NCBI GenBank assembly: GCA_019400425.1
Contig: JAFREE010000001.1
Coordinates: 670,830-734,829 of the forward strand
Direction: 5' to 3'
DNA: 64,000 bases
Source of the DNA: Hymenochaete sp. R1
Taxonomy: Eukaryota; Basidiomycota; Agaricomycetes; Hymenochaetales; Hymenochaetaceae
In this document: in pieces, positions 1-11,355 of the stretch
Numbering within the stretch: position 1 is the stretch's first letter
Layout: the number at the start of each line of letters is the position of its first letter
Position numbers and translations under genes: made by a program
The notes under the pieces: generated by a model
What the model saw: only the letters and a program-made list of their open reading frames with translations
Told to the model about the DNA's origin: nothing
Databases searched by the model: none

Positions 1-46
1 GCTCGACGCTGAGTCTTCGCAAAGCTCTGGAAGCTATCGAAAGCTT

Positions 47-2310
47 ATGGGCACGTCTGCGCCTGGTGCGCTTTCCTCGCAGAATCCGACGCCAACCGGA
101 GATTATCTTGATGGACTGAAGTTCGAGACAGTTATGACTTCCTCACTCCCGTTCACTTTTCTTCCAACTCCCACTGCGGTCGCACCAGTGCTTCACGTCA
201 GAGACGGCAACGATGGAGATTCTTGTTCTTCATACGCAGCGCCAAACCGGCTGGTCGTTGCGATCGCAAGCCAAGTGACGATCTCGGACTATTCGATGTT
301 CTACTCCGCAACGCCCATTACGGAGTTTCAAATGACTTATACTGCCCTTCCAGACGGTTCACTCGTATCGCAACCCTTTGGAGCGGAAGTTCGCAGAGGA
401 AACTGGTTTGTATTGTTTATAGGCATGATGCTCATGCTCTTTTTGCGAAACTCGGTGAGTGAGAGTGAAGCCTTGTGCTCAATATTACTGACAGATCACT
501 TTCAGTTAGTAGCAGCGGATTACGTTCGACGAGTACGAGGTATTAAATACAAAGGTCTATTCTACGCTTTATTAGCGAGTCAGTTGCTGGGCGTAGCATC
601 ACATATAACGATATCTGCAACGTTTGTTATTGCCGGTCTAGGCTGTCTTCGGTAAGTCTATGATTTAACACTTTATAGTGGATGCCTCTGATGTCCTGAT
701 AGAGCTACAATTGCTGGGTCAATTCTCAGCGAATTATCATCAGTCATTCTGGTACGTTACATGGGAACGTTGTTTATATGATATCTAACTATGCGTGCAG
801 CTTTCAGGAATTTTTGGGATGAAGGCATATAGGTGCTTAGACAATTCGAAATTTGTACTTGTCACCGTAAGCGTGCTTCAGATCATCTCCTCGAGCTTTT
901 CCTTCTTGGCAATCATGAAGATGGAGATTATCAGAGACACGTTCCGTAAGAAAAGCATTTAATATATTCCGTGCTCTTTCTTACATTACACCAGTGAACT
1001 GCACAACGGAGTCCGACTCCGTCTTCTTCTCCATCGCGACTGCCTTACGGTCGCTGATAGCTCTCTTCATATGCCTCTGTTTTGTGTATGCCCTCTGGAA
1101 GTCCATCAAACTCCCCGCCGCGCAGGGTCGCATATCACTCCGACTTTCTACTTGTCCTTCAAACTCTCCATGCGCAGACGAAATAAATGATGCGAGCCAG
1201 CCGAAACCTCGAGGTTGGTGGGACTACGTCCCTGAATCGCAAAAGAAACAGCTGGCATCTCGGGCTACAACTTGGAATCTTGCAGATGATCAAGGGTTTT
1301 CCAATACGACAGCAGACATAGACGAGAAATATAGGATTCAAAATACTTCGCATCGTCAGAGAGATGAAAGGATACCATCTATGGCGACCCCTCGGGAACC
1401 CAATACACGGCAATCCGCGGTGCGATTTGACGACTCTGAAACGGAACGGCGACAAAGTGGATCTCCTTCCTTAACACCCTCGAAAGCGAGAAGCCTCGCT
1501 TCATTACTGGACCGCATGAGACCGTTTCGTGAAGCCATGAAGAATGAGGTAGGGACTTCAGCAATGTCTACTTTTTTCTCCTGAAAAAAGCTCATTTCAA
1601 AATTGACAGCTCGCACATACCGCCCTAGTCGCTTTCTTTAATGTCGTGGCCACAATACTCGGACTGGTTGGCGCATTCGGGCATGTTCCGATCCCCCAGG
1701 GCGTTTTTGTCAGTTCTTACTGTATGTCTAGACCAAAATACTACTAAAGAGCCCTTTCTAACCCTCGTTTCATATTTCGTCTCAAGGGGCCATTCTTTCG
1801 TTGCTGGTTCTTCACAGCTTCGGGCGCGTAATAAAGCGACTGGAACGGGAAGCTTTCGTTCAGCACCCGTCCTCGTGGGACCCGCTGTACCACGTTGAGA
1901 AGGCGACGAATGGAACGATCCGCCCAGGACTGAACCCAGCCAGCGTGGCTTCGAATCCATGCAAAGGCAGGTCTATCGAGAAAGAAGACCAGATGATGAG
2001 GCCGTCCACGACTAGTGGAGAGCGAATCGTTTCAACAGCGGAGAATCCCTTCGAAGACTTCGAAGCTGTAATCGACCGAGATTTCGGAGTTGGTGAAGAT
2101 AATGATTCGCGACGGCCAACATCCCAGATATCCGAATCATTATATTCAAACCCTCCATTGCAAATCTCGGACTCTGGTACAGCAGGTATGTCGAATGGTA
2201 GCAGGCCTGCCTTTCAATTCCGACCCATGTCCACCAGCACAAGCAGTATTGGTAAAATCTCAGAAATAAGTTCACGCCCACAATCCTTGTTTTACTTAGA
2301 AAATCGCTGA
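47..2310 (+). CDS. Multi-pass integral membrane protein, function unknown (possibly 5'-partial)
   Basis: Spliced gene read from open frames joined at GT-AG sites. Hydrophobic segments occur around 400-440, 540-650, 710-760, 840-930, 1030-1110 and 1630-1720, so about six or seven membrane spans are likely. They are followed by a long polar, Ser/Pro/Arg-rich tail ending at 2310. The first intron lies near 455-506 (begins gtgagtgag, ends tttcag) and happens to keep the frame open. The frame is also open from the window edge to the ATG at 47, so the true start may lie outside. The layout of several spans plus a disordered cytoplasmic tail resembles the many uncharacterised basidiomycete 7TM-like proteins, but no family motif was recognised. 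The membrane location is seen in sequence; any receptor role would be inference. Confidence 0.6.
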
Positions 2311-2434
2311 TACGTATTCTTTTGGGTTGCGTTTCCTTCTTGTAATTCTTCCTCTCCTTACAAATGTTGTTTCCTCTATGTACCTTTTCCTTGATACATT
2401 TCATCTGAACTTGACGTACAGATATAGACCGATT

Positions 2435-3387
2435 CTAGAGGTCTGGTATATTTTTGAGAAACGAGTCAAATCCTGACTTGCAAACTAACTTGTTCCCCGA
2501 CTTGGAGAACACCGACTCGAATGCCTGCGCAGCTTCGTCCGTCTGTTCGGCAGCATCCATAAGCCAAAGAACATATCTTAGGTGGTGCATACACTCACCT
2601 CTCCGTCACAATATTCATACTCGATCCAAGCCTCGTCATCTTCCGCACGAATTTGCTGCAACATCTCTTTCCGGGCCGCAGTCACCCCTCCGACTGCATG
2701 CATTCCTTGTGTTTCCGTCTTCCTGATGGATACAGTCACTTCTTTTGTCTCTCCCACAGGCCTCGGCTCTTTCTTGACAGCTGGAGCCGGTGGGTTTGGA
2801 TCATCTGGATCTGGTGGGGGACCTTCGTCTGAGTCTGAGGAGTCATCGTCAGCCTTGGATCGCTTGCTCTTCCTTGTGAGGACGTCCATATATGTTAGAG
2901 TCGGCCGAAGCTGATGCGTTTGTGAGATGGGATGTAGATGTAGATGGCCTACTAATCATAAGTTCAGCATGCACCTAGAAAAACTTTGAAACTTGCCATC
3001 CCGCATGATACCAAGCATATATGCCCCTCTACTTGTAACTTCCTCGCTCTGCAATCTTACTTCAGACAGACGCTGGTCCGAAGCCTCCCCGTCCTTCTTC
3101 CCCGCATTACGTTCTGAGTCATCTATCATCCTCGCCTTGCCCATCTCCTGACTCTTCTCCGCGTTCCATACCTCCTTTCGACTGTCGACAGGAACATGTA
3201 CTTCAAGCCTTCGCGTATTCGGTTTGAACCTGGCCTTTATTTTCTTACCACTCTGAGTAGCTGAGGGCGGGACTTGGAGAGGACGTGTGAGTAAAGGAAA
3301 TTGCTGTAGGTGAATGTCGGGTGATAGAGCAGTCGAGAGGTGAATTGGCAAGACGGAAACGATGGGGTCGTCGTCGAGAGTAGACAT
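2435..3387 (-). CDS. RPC37: DNA-directed RNA polymerase III subunit Rpc37/RPC5
   Basis: The product begins MSTLDDDPIVSVLPIHLS, the characteristic opening of RPC5/Rpc37, a peripheral Pol III subunit that pairs with Rpc53 and acts in initiation, termination and reinitiation on tRNA and 5S genes. The first exon runs to about 2990 and contains the conserved strand with NTRRLEVHVPVD. A central exon (about 2950-2602) is acidic and then conserved (TVSIRKTETQGMHAVGG). A strong donor (GAG/gtgagtg near 2602) leads to a short last exon containing EAAQAFESVFSKSG and a TAG at 2435-2437. The ATG at 3385-3387 fits the family start; the frame is open further upstream but with unrelated sequence. It is divergent from the Rab5 gene, about 200 bp away. 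The join of exons 1 and 2 near 2955-2990 is not fully resolved. Confidence 0.8.
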
Positions 3388-3586
3388 GGAATAGATGGAA
3401 TATTGTGGAAGTGGAGGGATCCGGAATTCCGACGCAGGCTGTGACGCGCGTGCCTCTGACTCTGACCCTGCCTGCTGCGTGTGCCGGCGACGCCCCTTCC
3501 CTCTCTCTTGTTGTAATACTACCATCATCTATTTCTCTCGCCATCGCCTATTTCTTGCTTTCTCTCTTCAACCACAGCAAATAGAA

Positions 3587-4731
3587 ATGGCTGACGGTGC
3601 TTCTGGTCCGTCTGATAAGTCTGTGCAGGTTAAACTGGTCTTACTAGGTGTGTATCTCATTTCACGCAAAGGAAAGGGGTTACTCTATCATGTAATCTCG
3701 CCCATTCCCTTCGAGCCACGTTTTTCCATGCTTTATCGCTTTTTCAACACTCAAACATGTTAAAAATGTTGATGCTTACATCTATTTATTCTAAACATTA
3801 GGAGAAGCGGCTGTTGGGAAGTCGTCTGTCGTCCTTCGATTCGTGCGTAAACTTGTCCTATTCGAAGCATTTCTTAAGTTTCTCACATTCGATAATTTCT
3901 TTAGGTATCAAACGAGTTCCAAGCAAATAAGGAACCCACCATTGGCGCTGCATTCTTGACCCAGAAATGCCGTCTCGAAGACAGGGTGCTACGATACGAG
4001 ATTTGGGACACGGCAGGGCAAGAACGTTTCCATTCGCTCGCAGTGAGTTTTATCCCGTCCTGCGTTTAATCATCAAGTACTCATAACAAAACCCAATCCT
4101 TCCCAACTCGATGTGCAGCCTATGTACTACCGTAATGCCCAAGCAGCTGTCGTCGTGTACGACGTCACCAAAGCCTCCAGTCTCGAGAAGGCCAAATCGT
4201 GGGTAAAGGAGCTCCAGCGCCAGGCGAACCCGAACATCGTCATCGCTCTCGCCGGAAACAAAGTAGATCTCGTCGAGCCCGCATCGGGCGCTGATGGGTC
4301 GACGACCGCAACAGGTTCTGGGACAGACGGCGACGACGAGCCGGATGATGCGACCGCCACACCGGGCGAGGCGGCGCCGGAGATGGAGAGACAGGTGCCC
4401 ACGGAGGAGGCGAAGGCGTACGCGGACGAGGCTGGTCTGCTCTTTTTCGAGACGAGTGCGAAGACAGGCAAGGGTGTCGTCGATATCTTCACTGAAATTG
4501 GTTCGTTTGCTTTTTTTTTTCTTTTTGATTTCAATTCGCTGATATTGAGACTGACGTACTGTCGTTCCCCGTCCTTACTATCAAACAGCCAAAAAGATAC
4601 CGATCGAACATATCCTCGCGTCGAATAGGGGCGGGCGCAGTGGTGCTGCGTCCGGGCGGTCAGGCGAGGGCCAGCAGGGCGTCAATCTGGACCAGAGCCA
4701 AACAGAAGGAAAGAATGCATGCAACTGTTGA
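3587..4731 (+). CDS. Rab5/Ypt5-type small GTPase of early endosomes
   Basis: Five exons give a complete Rab GTPase. Motifs in order: the P-loop G-E-A-A-V-G-K-S-S split by intron 1 (3648-3801); a short exon ending LRF; switch [32 protein letters not shown], a hallmark of the Rab5 subfamily; the NKVDL base-recognition motif; ETSAKTG; and a C-terminal CNC prenylation motif before the stop at 4729-4731. Rab5 proteins control early endosome fusion and transport to the vacuole. An acidic, Thr/Ala-rich insertion of about 40 residues (4278-4400) lies between NKVDL and the next helix, in a loop away from the nucleotide. The start at 3587 gives the short polar N-terminus usual for the family. Identification is secure; the order of introns is clear from frame continuity. 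Confidence 0.93.
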
Positions 4732-5209
4732 GAGTTTAGACCAACCTTGCCTATTTCTTTCGACTTGTTTTTCTTTTGCAACCCTACCTTCCCTCTCCTC
4801 TCTACTGCACATCCTTCTCCCATCACGCTCATCACAGGGTACTTTCCTTTTTCATGTCACCTAAATTTAGTCTACGTCTCTCGTTTTTCTTTTTGTTCCT
4901 TAGTATGTATTTCTCCCTAACGTGACCTCCCTCTCTTCCTAGTCTGATCGAAATGCGTGCATGTCATTATATACAAAGTTCATATACACCACAACTCGCT
5001 GTACGTTTGAGTAAGATACGTAAGTTACAATACGGAGAAGAAGGAAAAGCACAGCGTCCAAACCAATTATCAAACGTTCAAAAGGCCACCGAAAGCCTCC
5101 CAAACCCTTTGAGTTCGAGTCTTACATCACCATCATCATCAATGTCATCAACACCATACCATTCCTTCGAGATTCGACACTGCTCTCTCACCTTGCCGTA
5201 TCAACGCTC
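4732..5209. other. Intergenic, convergent 3' ends
   Basis: This 0.48 kb stretch separates the 3' ends of the Rab5 gene and the alpha-arrestin gene. It is pyrimidine-rich at 4750-4930 and presumably holds both 3' UTRs. No gene, repeat or RNA structure was recognised. Confidence 0.5.
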
Positions 5210-7687
5210 TTAGCTGGGAGGTGCAAAGTCTACATACGGCGGTGGCCGACTCACATGCTCCGAATCTGGCGACGCGACCGGGTTCGGGTACGGCGGGGGC
5301 GCATGCGAGGGCGAGATTGCAGACGAATCACCTGGGACGTCGTCTGGTGGGGGCGGGGGCCCGCTCGTGTCGACGTCGAGTACAGTTGGGGGAGGCGTCC
5401 CAGTCGACGACCCAACAGCTCCTCCTCCTCCTCCAACACCACCACCACCACCACCGACATTACTGATGCTGCCGACGTTGACGTTGGCGGGGACGCTACC
5501 TGCGCCTGCGACGGACATAGACGAGCTCGGGCGCCTCGACGCCGGGACGGCATGCACGGATGGCGGGCTTCCTATGTTGACGTTCGCGTTTGCGCTCGTC
5601 CGGAAATCGGGGTTGAGGATGGACGGGGGCGGGTCGCTCGGGTCGTCTGACTCGGGCGGGGGAGCGTCCGTCATGGAACTTCGAGAGCGGAACTCGGAGT
5701 CGATGGAGGGCGGTGGGTCGGAGGGGTCGTCCATCGCTGGAGGTGGAGGGGGTAGGAACTCTCCTCTCGAGTTGTGATGGTGGTGGTGAGAGCTGGAGTG
5801 CGATTGGTTTGGTTGGTGTTGTTGCTGTTGCTGTTGTTGTTGCTGCTGCTGCTGTTGTTGTTGTTCGCGCTCTTCAAGGACAAGGCCGAGTGCGTCGATG
5901 GCTCTCTCGGGACGGTCTACGAGCCCCGCCAAGTCTGTCACGTTCGCGTCTTCCTGCGCCATCTCAAGAGACGGAGGGGGCGTCGCAGAGCGGATCATCT
6001 CGTCCGAGTGGCCGTCGTATTGCTCAGATGCGGGAAACCCGTATTGCGTTCCCTCTCCCTCGAAGAGCGTTTCGGAGGGTAAAAGGATCGATTGGGCAAC
6101 GGCGGGATGGTCCCGCGCGGGCATGATGATCTCCGATTCGGACTCGAAGAATGTCGGGAGACGGGACGAGGAGGCTTCGCCGAGGGAGAAGAATGGCGGC
6201 GGTGCATCGTCAAAGGGGGGAGGCGCACCGGAGGAAAGGGCACTCGGGCCTGCTTGGCCAATATCGTGTTCGTCGGGAATGATGTCGGCATCCTCTCTTC
6301 GGACAGTCTTTGTAGGAGGGCGATCGTGTTTCTTCATGTAAGCTGAGTCGACAGAAGGGTCGATCTCGGGCAAGGGAGCGGATGCTGGAATGATTGTAAC
6401 GGGGATGCTTGTCGTGAATGTCCTCTCGGAGCGTGAAGAGACATGCAGATATGTTACACTAGTCAAGATTCGAAATTCAATGGAGTGTAGAACTGTAGAT
6501 TGCGATATTGAAGCGCATTGAATGTCACCGTCTATGAAGTTGCTGTCGGGATCAGGGAGATGAAGGACGCCCCCGCTCGGAGAATGAGATGGCATCGTGC
6601 TCCTGAGGATGAGTCTGAGTTTCACGGATTTCGACGTGTGGAACCTGCACGAGCTCCCGGAATGAGCGACCACGATTTCATTATCTGACAAAGATCGGGG
6701 CACGTCCAGCCTCTGGCGGGATGGACCCGCTTGCGAGGACGAGCCTTCTCCAGAAAGAAGTGCAGCAAACCGGGCTTCCGAGTCCGCGTCGCTCAACGTT
6801 GAGATTGTCGAATCAGAGTCATCAGACACGTCAGAGGGAGGGGGATCCATATCCGATTTTGTCGCAGTGATATCTGCACCGTCCGTTTCAGAGGCTTTCA
6901 GACGTTTGATCGTTCGGATGAGTTCCGCTCGGACGTTTCGCAGCGTAAACCCGTGGTCCAAAATGACGCTCCTATCCGGAGGTGGAATCGTCACGTACAC
7001 TGGTATGGGTTCATCCATACCATAAGATGTCCTTCCGATTTCCACGTTTACAGGCGTTGGCTCTGACAAGGACACTGACCTGGGTATAATCTCACGTTCT
7101 TGGTGATGAGAAGTGAAACGCCGAGTATGAACAAGGAAGCTCCTCTCGACAAGCGGAATAGAGATGTTGAGGGTCTTGAGTTTCGCCTTGAGGGCATGAA
7201 TGATGGAGCCTCTTCCGGAATGCATGCATTGCGGCGTATCCGGTGTCAATGGGATCGCGAAAGGTATCGATGAAGGTACGGTGTAGCCGGAACTGCGGGA
7301 TGAGCTCGAGGGGCCGGATCGAGAATAGAGCTCGACTGCTGTCTTGGATAGTTCGACTTCGTCAACACCATCTGATTCTGTTGAAGTCAAGGTAATTGTT
7401 CTGGAAGATATGTCAGACAAGACGCGTATGGTGAGTTGACCGAAGACAGAGACGTACAAGCTCTCCCACATATCGAGCGGGATGCCTTTTATTTGTATCT
7501 CGCCTTCGATCGCGGCATGTTCACCCGTTGCACCCAGGAAACCTTTCTGAAACTGAGAGTTATTTCCTGAAGGGTTTATAAGGAGCTGAACCTCGGAAGC
7601 GTCGACTGGAGGAGCGCATTGGGTTAGACTGGCTTGAGCTTGGGCATCCTGATCGTATGTTGGAGGTGGAGCTTGCAGCTCAGCCAT
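5210..7687 (-). CDS. Alpha-arrestin-like ubiquitin-ligase adaptor with C-terminal PPxY motifs
   Basis: Single-exon frame of 825 residues from the ATG at 7685-7687; the frame is open further upstream but without an ATG. The N-terminal third has the arrestin-fold pattern (VQLLINPSG, then EGEIQIKGIPLDMWESLYV, then a strand with PFAIPLTPDTPQC). An arrestin-C-like region follows (EPIPVYVTIPPP, then FTLRNVRAELIRTIK). The last third is disordered: acidic and Ser-rich, a poly-Gln tract of about 15 residues (nt 5817-5868), His and Gly runs, and two PPPY motifs in the last 30 residues. Fungal alpha-arrestins use PPxY to recruit Rsp5/NEDD4 ligases to plasma-membrane transporters for endocytosis. The domain assignment is from pattern recognition; its cargo cannot be told. 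Confidence 0.72.
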   Translation of the reverse strand: MAELQAPPPTYDQDAQAQASLTQCAPPVDASEVQLLINPSGNNSQFQKGFLGATGEHAAIEGEIQIKGIPLDMWESLYVSVFGQLTIRVLSDISSRTITLTSTESDGVDEVELSKTAVELYSRSGPSSSSRSSGYTVPSSIPFAIPLTPDTPQCMHSGRGSIIHALKAKLKTLNISIPLVERSFLVHTRRFTSHHQEREIIPRSVSLSEPTPVNVEIGRTSYGMDEPIPVYVTIPPPDRSVILDHGFTLRNVRAELIRTIKRLKASETDGADITATKSDMDPPPSDVSDDSDSTISTLSDADSEARFAALLSGEGSSSQAGPSRQRLDVPRSLSDNEIVVAHSGSSCRFHTSKSVKLRLILRSTMPSHSPSGGVLHLPDPDSNFIDGDIQCASISQSTVLHSIEFRILTSVTYLHVSSRSERTFTTSIPVTIIPASAPLPEIDPSVDSAYMKKHDRPPTKTVRREDADIIPDEHDIGQAGPSALSSGAPPPFDDAPPPFFSLGEASSSRLPTFFESESEIIMPARDHPAVAQSILLPSETLFEGEGTQYGFPASEQYDGHSDEMIRSATPPPSLEMAQEDANVTDLAGLVDRPERAIDALGLVLEEREQQQQQQQQQQQQQQQHQPNQSHSSSHHHHHNSRGEFLPPPPPAMDDPSDPPPSIDSEFRSRSSMTDAPPPESDDPSDPPPSILNPDFRTSANANVNIGSPPSVHAVPASRRPSSSMSVAGAGSVPANVNVGSISNVGGGGGGVGGGGGAVGSSTGTPPPTVLDVDTSGPPPPPDDVPGDSSAISPSHAPPPYPNPVASPDSEHVSRPPPYVDFAPPS

Positions 7688-8483
7688 GTATGTGCTCGAA
7701 CGAGTAAAGACTTGGACGAAGATGAAAGTACGAGGAAGAGTTGCGACGGAGGAAGGAACAGAAGGGACAAGGGAGAGCTGTTGGAAGAAGGGTACGTAGA
7801 CGGACACAGCATTCCAGATTGGATTAGATGAATTACGATAGGCCAGTTGGTTAGTGAGTTGGTCGTCATGATCGTCGCTTTCACAACCATTTTTCCTTTG
7901 TCGAGTTTTCTTATGAAATTGAGTTGGAGGAGTGGATCACATACACCGTATAAATGAGGACACGTTGAAGGAAACGTGAGTGGGAGACGAGTCGCTGCAG
8001 ACGAGGTCATTTATGTCGTGTACGGCATCGAGGCTTCGGTCGGACTCGGTTTCTCTGAAACATATCAAGCCTGTATCTGATCCAATTTTCTGGTGTAACG
8101 ACAGCAGATTGTTATAAGTGTTGGGAACAACGAGTTTATTTTTATTTTATATTTTTTAGTAGACGTGGTACTCGCCGCTGTTACAGATACCTCAAGAGAA
8201 TAAGATAGTCTTCTGGGCTCTTACTCAAGACCAGATAATAAATACACTGTCTCTTCAATATCGCCTCCCATGGATTATGGACTATTGAATGAGTGGGACA
8301 AAGACTCGGAGGATGAGTCGACGCCACGTGTCCGCAGGCTGTTGACCGTGAGGACTGAGGACTGCTGAGAGGAACTCGCGAACAGACGTGCACGACAACC
8401 CCGACGACCGACTGCCAGTGAGCGGACAAGTACTGTACAGTGGCCAGAGAGCGAGAGCGCCGAGAACGAGAACGAGCGAAGAT
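7688..8483. promoter_or_regulatory. Divergent intergenic region between the arrestin and Swi1-like genes
   Basis: About 0.8 kb separates the two divergent start codons, so both promoters must lie here. An AT-rich block (about 8130-8165) is the only compositional feature seen. No binding site is claimed. Confidence 0.4.
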
Positions 8484-11172
8484 ATGGATGATGAGAAGTG
8501 TGTATAATATGATCTCTGGAGTGGATTCACTTACTCATAATCTCTATTTCTCCGTCTCCATTCTCAGCCTCTTCTCCGACGTCCATCCGCATCCCTCTTC
8601 GCCCTCGCCGTCCTCGACGACTCAGACTCAGATATCGTCCCAGTCCCAGTCGCAAGGCCGCGACTCCCATGGTCCTCAGTTCTTCGCCGGCCTCGACCCC
8701 TCGTCCTCAAAACAGCTCGCTGCTCTGAATGCAACCGCAATCGCTCGTCGCGCTCACGCTCTTTCCTCGGCTAATGCTCCAGATCACCTCCACATCCCTT
8801 TTCCGTCTCCCCATCAGTCATCTGCCCCGCCCATCTCTTCCCTCCCTCACCCCTTTCCTTACCCAGATCCAGCACAACCATCAAACATGCACCACCACCC
8901 CGGCCAGAACCAGCAGCATCAGCCCCAAATGCACCCTCAGTTTCAGCAACAGCAATTCCTCCAACAGCAACAGCAGCAGCAGCAGCAGCAGCGTCAACAG
9001 CAACAACATCAGCAACATCAACAATATCAGCAACAGCAGACACAGCCCCATCATCTTCAGCAACATCAGCCTAACATCAATATCAATGCCGCTCCCCAAC
9101 ACCACAACAATCTGTCCCAGCACCCGTCAGCCATGCTCAATAATATGAACCAAAGTCAATCTCCGAGCTCGTCCGCCGGTGGAATGTTCGATTACAAAGG
9201 TCCCGTCAACCAGCGCAATCCACTAGCCCAGCAAGGAAATAGGATGTCTTTCCCGCCTTCCTCGTCTTCTCTTCCTCTTCCCAGTGGTGGTCATAATAAT
9301 AATGTCTCTCCTCCAATCTCTTCCGGGCAGGGTCCCCAGCCTTCGCAGCAGCAGCAGCAGCAGCAGCCTTCTGCAATACCTCAGAACCAGCTAGCTTCTC
9401 CTAGCAAACCGAGTGCGTGTGATTCTTCTTAATCGACCGTCCGTATCTAGACTTTTGTTAATGGAAGTCGCTAATCTCGATGCATTGCTAATAGACTCCG
9501 CTTCTCCTGAACGCTCGGCGGTTCCCAATGTCAGTCGTGCCTCTCTTCCCTGCTTCGATCTGTTTGCGAATAAAAAGAGGCTGATACGTCTTCGTCCCTC
9601 TAGCGTGCTTCTGACAACGCCCCACCACCGATGAACAACATACCCCAGCACCAACAGAATCCGCCCCCTTCAACAGCGCAACCAACCCGCTATGTCCCCT
9701 TCTCACGCACAGTCGACTCTGCTGGCGGGCGAGATGTGAACCTCATTCAGAACGAGATTCTGCGTATGTCACGTGGCCATCAACTGCGAGATATCAACGA
9801 CTGGGGGAAAGTCTACGTCGACGCGTTGACGCTCTCGTTGCGCTCGAGGCTTTCCGTCGAGCTCTCGTATGCGCTCACAACGCTCGCGATACTGTCGACC
9901 ATGCGCAGTCAGGGTCAGGACACAGGATTTTTGATTGGGCAATGCGAGGAACTTCTCGAGGAGCTTCTTGATTTGCTCGAAGAAGTCGCGTTTCCGAACG
10001 GCTTCGATAGTAGCGGCACGTGTGCGACGGATGAAGATAACGACAGCAAGGAACTTATCACTAACCGACGGTTGATCAACATGGCCCACGAAGAGATTAC
10101 CAGCCCCTTTGCGCTGGAGTTAAGGAAACAAGGACAACACAATCCGGAGTTGCCAGGTCCTACACAACGGCGGGGCGACATCATCCGCCTCGTTTTGAAT
10201 CTCTTCAGGAACCTAAGCGCCATCACAGACAACCAACCTATTCTCGGTCAAAATGGTGATCTTATCGACCTCTTGCTGGGTATCTCAGCAGTGGACCAAA
10301 CCTCCACGCCAAAACCTCTGTCCGACGCGCTTTCCCTCCCAGACCTGATTATAGCACGAAAGGACATCATCAACATCCTCGTCAATATCTGTGGGTTCAT
10401 CCCCTTGTCATCAGCCTCGACAGAGCATACCGTCCGTGCGAAGCGCATCTTCGACCTCGTCGCATCCTACCTCGTCGACCCATCCGACACGCTGTCGCCG
10501 ACGGCCTGGATCGTCCAACACGTCCCCGCAGCCGGCATCGGTACCTCGGTCCGGCCACCTCTCCTCCCCGACGCCGCCCTCGAAGTCTTCACACGCGTCG
10601 CCCAACCAGACAGCAATCGTAAAGTCCTCGGACACGCGATCCCGGAAGCATGGCTCTGGAAACTCTTCGAGTCGCTCGTGTACCGCTTGCCGAACGCAGA
10701 GCCTGATTTCATCCGGCTCTCGAGGGACGAGTTCTGGATGAGTTATCTCGAGAAAATAGTTCTGGGGATGTACTCGCTTGCGTTCTTGATGCCGACAGTG
10801 TTGAAGAAGAGGGCGAAGGAGGATCGGGCACTGTGTTTCGCGAGGGTGGTGTTGAGGTTCGTGAAGCGGTTCATGAAACAACCGGAGTTGAGGGTGCATA
10901 ACGCGCCATGCGCGAGACGAGCGATCGAGGCGCTGAAGCTCGTAGACGATGGGCAGGATGCGTTTGAGATCACACAGTCGAATGGGGGTCCGCCATTGAT
11001 GTTCGGTGTTGGATATGGGGAGATGGATGACAAGGGCGTTGAGGTTGGGTCAGGGTTGTTGGGTGGGCAGCAAGAAGATGTGTTATGGTCGGTCATGTTG
11101 CAAAGGGAAATGGACGAGGTCATGTTCTCGGAATTGGAGAGTCTTGCCAGAGTGGAGATTCCTGCTCATTGA
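8484..11172 (+). CDS. Swi1-like subunit of a SWI/SNF-type chromatin remodeller (probable)
   Basis: Four exons join cleanly in frame: a five-codon first exon, intron 8498-8567, intron 9413-9494, intron 9530-9603, then a long exon to 11172. This gives a start MDDEN followed by LFSDVHPHP. The N-terminal half is disordered and Gln-rich, with Q runs at 8945-9050 and 9345-9366. The C-terminal half is an all-helical, armadillo-like region that opens YVPFSRTVDSAGGRDV and continues with SRLSVELSYALTTLAILS. A Gln-rich head plus this helical tail fits fungal Swi1, the ARID1-type subunit that helps recruit SWI/SNF in the nucleus. No ARID domain was recognised, so Rsc9/ARID2-like or another helical chromatin protein remains possible. 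An ATG at 8440 in an unspliced frame is an alternative start but gives a low-quality basic leader. Confidence 0.5.
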
Positions 11173-11355
11173 TGGAAAAGTCTGTTTGTTACTGATGTAT
11201 TTCTTTATCCTTTTTTGCCCCATGTACTGATCGCTTTGGGTTACTCTTTCCATCTCTCGACGTTGAACAAAACTTGCTCGGAGTTTAAGCCTAGTAATAA
11301 TATTGTAATACCAAATAATTAAACACGCCCCGATCTCCTGCGCAGTGGAGTATCA

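Noticed and set aside
2582..2914. Open frame antisense to the Rpc37 gene
   Set aside because: It is the mirror of a conserved acidic/basic exon, has no family resemblance, and the opposite strand encodes a recognisable Pol III subunit.
5221..6346. Several open frames on the plus strand across the arrestin C-terminus
   Set aside because: High-GC antisense shadows of a long, well-supported coding frame, with repetitive Arg/Gly composition.
7624..8010. 128-residue minus-strand frame as a separate gene upstream of the arrestin
   Set aside because: It overlaps the arrestin start in another frame and is made of Ser/Leu-rich sequence typical of promoter/5' UTR pyrimidine tracts.
8771..9123. Leu- or Ala/Val-rich frames antisense to the Swi1-like gene
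   Set aside because: They are the complement of CAG/CAA Gln repeats, which always read as Leu or Ala/Val/Cys runs; no independent support.
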